DNA from: Bog-473 sp963840435 | Lineage (GTDB): Bacteria > Actinomycetota > Acidimicrobiia > Acidimicrobiales > RAAP-2 | DNA length: 64,000 nt | Direction: 5' to 3' | Assembly (NCBI GenBank): GCA_963840435.1 | Contig: CAWIYY010000012.1 | Coordinates: 947,895-1,011,894 of the forward strand | Part shown: in pieces, positions 60,037 through 64,000 of the stretch | How positions within the stretch are numbered: position 1 is the first letter of the stretch | Layout of the letters: each line of letters starts with the position of its first letter | The notes under the pieces: model-generated | Database searches by the model: none | What the model saw: only the letters and a program-made list of their open reading frames with translations | What the model was told of the DNA's origin: nothing | Translations under genes and position numbers: made by a program

Positions 60037-61602
60037 ATGCCTCTCTCCCCCCTTGGTCGAGCGCGCCCCGCTATCGGTGAGCAGGCCTCCGATCTGCCGA
60101 AAACGGCTGGTCGGAGCGTCGTCAGTCGCCTCGCCAGCCCGAGCGTCCTCCTGTTCGTCATCCTCACGGCCCAACTGATGGTCGTGCTGGACACGACGAT
60201 CGTGAACGTCGCCCTGCCCCATATTCAGGCGAGCCTCGGCTTCTCCACCGGAGGGCTTTCCTGGGTGATCAACGCGTACATCCTTACGTTCGGCGGTTTC
60301 CTTCTTCTGGGGGCCCGGGCCGGGGACCTGTTCGGTCGGCGCCGGGTGTTCCTCGTCGGAATCACCGTGTTCACCGCCAGCTCCTTCCTGGGCGGGCTCG
60401 CCGCTTCGGGCTGGATGCTCCTGGCTGCCCGCGCCCTGCAGGGCACCGGGGCTGCGCTGGCCGCACCGTCGGCGCTGTCGCTCCTGACGGTCTCGTTCCC
60501 TGAAGGGCATGCCCGCGTCCGGGCCATCGGCCTCTACACGACCGTCTCGGCCGCAGGCGGGGCCATCGGCCTCATCGCCGGGGGGCTCCTCACCCAGTTG
60601 GTGTCGTGGCGCTGGGTCATGTTCGTCAACGTCCCCATCGGGATCGCCGTCCTCCTGGTCGGTCGCACCGTCTTGGCCGAGACCGAGCGTCGGCACGGCC
60701 ACTTCGACCTGTTCGGGGCGATGAGCTGCACCGTCGGCATCGGTGCCATCGTCTTCGGGCTGGTCGAGGCAGGGCAGGTCGGCTGGGCCAGCGCCGTCAC
60801 CGTCATCTCGTTCGTCCTGGGGGTGACCCTGCTGGCCACGTTCCTCTGGCACGAGGGCCGGGCGGCCGAGCCCATCCTGCCGCTCAAGCTGCTGGCCAGC
60901 CGTACCCGCAGTGCCGCCAACGCGGCCCGGGGCCTGCTCTACGCCGGCTTCTACGGGCTCTTCTACTTCCTGGCCCAGTTCCTCCAGGACATCCACGGCT
61001 ACTCACCGCTGCGGGCCGGGTTGGCCTTCCTCCCCATGCCGTTCGCCGTCTTCGTGGCGTCGCAGTTCACGACCCGGGTGCTGGCCCACCGGCTGTCCGA
61101 GAAGCTGATCATGGTCATCGGTAGCGTGACGGCCACGGTGGGGCTCGTGCTGGCAACCGAGATCGGGCGGACGACCTCGTACCCCCAGATCGTGGTCTCG
61201 CTGCTCCTCATCGGAGCGGGGAGCGGCATGGCCCTGGTCGCCTTGACCTCGGCCTCGCTGTCCAACGTCGAACCCGACGTGGCAGGCGCCGCCTCCGGAC
61301 TGGTCAACGTCTCCCAGCAGATCGGTGCTGCGGTCGGGCTCGCCGTGCTGGTGACCGCGTTCAACTCCTTCCTCGGACACGGCGGCCAGCTCGCTGCGGT
61401 CGCTGCCGTCGACCCGGCGCACGTGGTTCACTCCTTCGACGCCATCTTCGCGGTGGCGGCTCTTTTCAGCCTCTCGGCCCTCCTGATGGTGGTGGTCGGC
61501 GTGCGCGGGGTGAAAGCCGAAAAGGTGGTCCTCGACGAGGTCACCGGGGACACCGGGGACTATGACGACGAGCGGGTGCTCGAGCTCGCGGTCACGGAGT
61601 GA
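60037..61602 (+). CDS. MFS transporter, DHA2 (14-helix, EmrB/QacA) type
   Basis: 521 aa from ATG 60037. Motif D1 LDTTIVNVALPHIQASLG in helix 1, motif A GARAGDLFGRRRVFLVG, motif C-like GGAIGLIAGGLLTQ, and 14 predicted helices. Drug:H+ antiporter family; substrate unknown. Under control of the divergent TetR gene. The extension upstream of ATG 60037 in the same frame would cross the promoter. Confidence 0.88.
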   Translation: MPLSPLGRARPAIGEQASDLPKTAGRSVVSRLASPSVLLFVILTAQLMVVLDTTIVNVALPHIQASLGFSTGGLSWVINAYILTFGGFLLLGARAGDLFGRRRVFLVGITVFTASSFLGGLAASGWMLLAARALQGTGAALAAPSALSLLTVSFPEGHARVRAIGLYTTVSAAGGAIGLIAGGLLTQLVSWRWVMFVNVPIGIAVLLVGRTVLAETERRHGHFDLFGAMSCTVGIGAIVFGLVEAGQVGWASAVTVISFVLGVTLLATFLWHEGRAAEPILPLKLLASRTRSAANAARGLLYAGFYGLFYFLAQFLQDIHGYSPLRAGLAFLPMPFAVFVASQFTTRVLAHRLSEKLIMVIGSVTATVGLVLATEIGRTTSYPQIVVSLLLIGAGSGMALVALTSASLSNVEPDVAGAASGLVNVSQQIGAAVGLAVLVTAFNSFLGHGGQLAAVAAVDPAHVVHSFDAIFAVAALFSLSALLMVVVGVRGVKAEKVVLDEVTGDTGDYDDERVLELAVTE

Positions 61603-61607
61603 GCACG

Positions 61608-61643
61608 AGCGAAGCGGCGCACCTCGCGGTGCGCCGCTTCGCT
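61608..61643. terminator. Bidirectional hairpin terminator
   Basis: Perfect 16-pair hairpin AGCGAAGCGGCGCACC-TCGC-GGTGCGCCGCTTCGCT between the convergent MFS and NHL-IPT genes. It lacks a T run, so it may act as a strong GC hairpin or as a barrier to read-through. Confidence 0.65.
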
Positions 61644-61686
61644 GTGTGCGGTGCTCCCTTGCCGGGCTCGAGCCCGAACGGGTGAG

Positions 61687-63582
61687 CTACTTGAACTTGT
61701 AGTTGACCCCGTTGCTGGTACCGGCCGGGGTCGTGACGGTGATGGACACCGTGCCGGCGCTCTCACCCGGGGACACCGCCTTGACCTCGGTGTTGGAGAC
61801 GACCGTGAAGCTCGTGGCCGCCGTCGAACCGAACTCGACCGACGTGGTTCCGGTGAGGTTCGTCCCCATGAGGGTCACCGTGGTGCCCCCGGCGCCCGCA
61901 CCCTTGGTCGGGCTGTCGCTGGTCAGCGTGGGCGTCAGGTAGGAGAACGTGGCGCTGGAGGCGCCGACCTGGCCGGAGGAGGACACGGGCTCGACGGTGA
62001 CCGTCCCGCTGCCGGCCGGAGCCGTCGCCGTGATCTCGGTGCTCGAGACGACCGTGACGGCCTTGGCCGGCGTGTCGCCGAAGAAGACGTTCTTGGTGCC
62101 CGTCAGGTTCGTGCCCTTGATGGTGACCGCGGTGCCGCCCCCGCCGGGTCCCTGCGCGGGCTTCACCTTGGTGATGGTGGCGCTCGAGGGGCTGGCGTAG
62201 CTGACGGTGCCGCTGATGGTCGTGCCGTCCACGCCGACCGTGTAGGCGTCCCCGGAGTTGAGCGAGAAGTTGCCCGAGTAGAACGATCCGAGGCCGAAGA
62301 CCGCTTTGGTCCCGGTGATCTTGGACGAGGTCAGCCCGATGCAGTCACCCGGGATACCGGCGCCCCAGGCACCCGTGGTGTCGCTCAGGTAGAGGTTGCC
62401 GTACTTGTAGTCCTGTCCCGTCCCGCTGCAGCCGGTCGTGAACGTGGGCGGCGCCGTGCTGAAGCCGGTACCGGTGACCGTGAGGATCGGGTTGGTCGGT
62501 GATCCCCCGAAGGTGACCGAACTGATGCTGGCCGATGGCGTGGACAGCTGGTCGACCGACTCCATGACCTGGTCGGCTACGTACACGTTGCCCGAGTTGA
62601 ACGTCGAGCCGAGGTCGCCCAGCAGACCGACGGCGATCGGGGTGAGGACGTCTGGCGTGACGGCGGTGCCGTACAGCGGCCCCGACGTGTTCGAGAGGGC
62701 GGCCACCGTGCCGTAGTAGTCGACGTAGAGATTGTTGGCACCGTCGACGGCAAGCCCCGCAGCATCGGTCAGACCAGTGACCAGCGCGGTCGGCGTGTCC
62801 GCCGTCACCGCCTGGCCGAAGATGGTGCCACCGCTCGCGGAAAGCACGTTGACCGAGGAGGCGCCGCTGACCTGGTTGCCGACGTCGGAGTAGAAGAGGT
62901 TCTGGTTCGAGTCGAAGGCCATGAACCCGCCCTGGACCAGACCCGACACGAGGACGGCCGGCGTGTCCGCGGTGACGGCCTGGCCGTAGAGCGTGCCCGT
63001 CGCGAGGGGCACGACGTTGATGTCGTTCTGCGTCGCGTAGTAGAGGTTGCCGGCCTCGTCGAAGGCGATGCCGATCGGGTTGTCGATACCCGAGACGATC
63101 GTGGTGAGCGTGTCCGCCGTCACCGGTTGACCGAAGATGGTGCCCGACGCCGCGGGCAGCACCGAGATGGAACCCCCGGTCGGGCCATTCTCGTCGGCAA
63201 TGAAGAGGTCACCGTTGCCGTCGAAGGCGATGCCGGGCGTGTTGTGCAGGGTGACCAACGTGTTGGCCTGCCCCGATATGACCGAGTGGCCGAAGACGGT
63301 ACCGCTCGACACCGGCCAGACGTTGACGTTCCCGTTCGACTCGCTCTCGTAGATGTTGCCTGCGGCGTCGAGCGCCACGTCCACCATGGCGCTCTGGTTG
63401 GTGATCCGGGGGACGAGTTCGGCTGCGCCGGCCGGCGCCGCGCCCAGGAAGGGCAGCACGACGAGGAGGCCCAGCGTCGAGGCCAGCAGCCCGATCAGCG
63501 TGTTGCGCAGCCCAGGGCGCCCACGGCGCCTCGACCGCAGAGTGGGTTGATCCATGGGGAATCGGAACGAACGGGTCATCAT
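61687..63582 (-). CDS. Secreted NHL-type propeller with two IPT/TIG domains
   Basis: 631 aa. Start ATG 63582 after GGCGGAGG. Signal-anchor region (LRNTLIGLLASTLGLLVVLP, then GAAPAGAA). Residues 55-330 are NHL-like units (GIAFDGNGDLFIAD, GIAFDEAGNLYYAT, GLAVDGANNLYVDY) with the recurring phrase IFGQ(A/P)VTADT. Two C-terminal IPT/TIG domains follow (KPAQGPGGGGTAVTIKGTNL; SPTKGAGAGGTTVTLMGTNL). No enzyme motif; probably a surface or matrix protein. Confidence 0.75.
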   Translation of the reverse strand: MMTRSFRFPMDQPTLRSRRRGRPGLRNTLIGLLASTLGLLVVLPFLGAAPAGAAELVPRITNQSAMVDVALDAAGNIYESESNGNVNVWPVSSGTVFGHSVISGQANTLVTLHNTPGIAFDGNGDLFIADENGPTGGSISVLPAASGTIFGQPVTADTLTTIVSGIDNPIGIAFDEAGNLYYATQNDINVVPLATGTLYGQAVTADTPAVLVSGLVQGGFMAFDSNQNLFYSDVGNQVSGASSVNVLSASGGTIFGQAVTADTPTALVTGLTDAAGLAVDGANNLYVDYYGTVAALSNTSGPLYGTAVTPDVLTPIAVGLLGDLGSTFNSGNVYVADQVMESVDQLSTPSASISSVTFGGSPTNPILTVTGTGFSTAPPTFTTGCSGTGQDYKYGNLYLSDTTGAWGAGIPGDCIGLTSSKITGTKAVFGLGSFYSGNFSLNSGDAYTVGVDGTTISGTVSYASPSSATITKVKPAQGPGGGGTAVTIKGTNLTGTKNVFFGDTPAKAVTVVSSTEITATAPAGSGTVTVEPVSSSGQVGASSATFSYLTPTLTSDSPTKGAGAGGTTVTLMGTNLTGTTSVEFGSTAATSFTVVSNTEVKAVSPGESAGTVSITVTTPAGTSNGVNYKFK

Positions 63583-64000
63583 CTGCACCTCCGCCGGATG
63601 TCGCCAAAGTGACGAGCGTGTTCCCCAGGATTTTCCCCCGTTGCATCTCCTGCTGCAAGGGGTCAGCGTTCCCAGGCCTCATGGGGACAGCACGACTGGG
63701 CGGTGGTGCGACGGCCCCTCCGGCCAGAGATCTGCGTGATCGGGCTGTGACGTGGGGCAATACGACGCGACCTCCGCAGGATCGATTTACACCGAACGTG
63801 CAATAAGAAGAGCAGCGATCGCGCGGGCGGGCCCCCCGTTCGCGTCTCGGTGGAGTTGCCGTATCGCGCTGAGGGGCGAGTGTGGGTTCCCAGCGGTTGA
63901 CGGGCCATGCTCACGCAACCGCCGAAAGAACCACGGAGGGCAGGCTCGGCGGACGGGAGCAGCGACTCCGCACGACGTCATGGCGCCGACAGCCGGGCCC
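63583..64000. other. Right-edge region without a recognised gene
   Basis: 418 bases upstream of the NHL-IPT gene. All frames look like non-coding shadows. The region should contain that gene's promoter, which I could not define. Confidence 0.4.

Noticed and set aside
63587..64000. Several short ORFs at the right edge
   Set aside because: All lack start signals and protein-like composition; they overlap each other on both strands.

Overview
The window reads as chromosomal DNA of a high-GC actinobacterium, most likely class Acidimicrobiia. This is inferred from several things: very GC-rich housekeeping genes, an F420-type LLM oxidoreductase, a PAC2 protein, a FolP2-type paralogue, a CIRCE-controlled hrcA-dnaJ pair, many leaderless start codons behind a TANNNT -10 box, and secreted proteins with GYWLVASDGGVF repeats.

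Layout. 0-4.9 kb: an LLM/PAC2/phosphotransferase group on the minus strand, and a thioredoxin-TPR protein, folP2-like and holA on the plus strand. 4.9-16.4 kb: an accessory block between holA and rpsT. It carries an Rpf-like secreted protein, small exported proteins, a GNAT, a flavin-type oxidoreductase and a candidate peptide-modification cluster (67-aa peptide, HExxH-methyltransferase fusion, then two large uncharacterised proteins). 16.4-42.2 kb: a dense housekeeping run (rpsT, lepA, hrcA, dnaJ, rsmE, HIT, phoH, ybeY, a CNNM/CBS protein, era, a DinG-type helicase, hemerythrin, uppS, recO, hemW, glycyl-tRNA synthetase, an ABC exporter with its MarR regulator, ppdK, dnaG, rpoD). 42.2-45.6 kb: a secreted GH43-DUF732 protein, a normal tRNA-Asn and an intact ISL3 element with an 8-bp target duplication.

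45.9-51.2 kb: the most unusual part. A minus-strand tRNA array of about 30 genes covers all 20 amino acids. Downstream of it lie rtcB (RNA ligase) and a DIP1984-family gene, and two small ORFs lie in or beside it. Seven array tRNAs carry C instead of the near-universal U at position 33, including all four GTN-anticodon tRNAs (Tyr, His, Asn, Asp). Several also have non-canonical T-loops. I read this as a self-contained backup translation and tRNA-repair cassette, a hypothesis.

51.2-64 kb: lower-GC accessory and cell-surface genes. These are a FUSC-like membrane protein, an ECF sigma factor with a membrane-anchored BNR-propeller partner, two further secreted or conserved proteins, a beta-helix protein with six 42-aa repeats, a TetR/MFS efflux pair with operators overlapping its promoter, and an NHL-IPT secreted protein.

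Four conserved genes (dinG-type, uppS, dnaG, rtcB) are each broken by one single-base indel in or next to a short homopolymer, with both halves fully conserved. This points to sequencing error rather than gene decay. All identifications come from reading the sequence; no database search was run.
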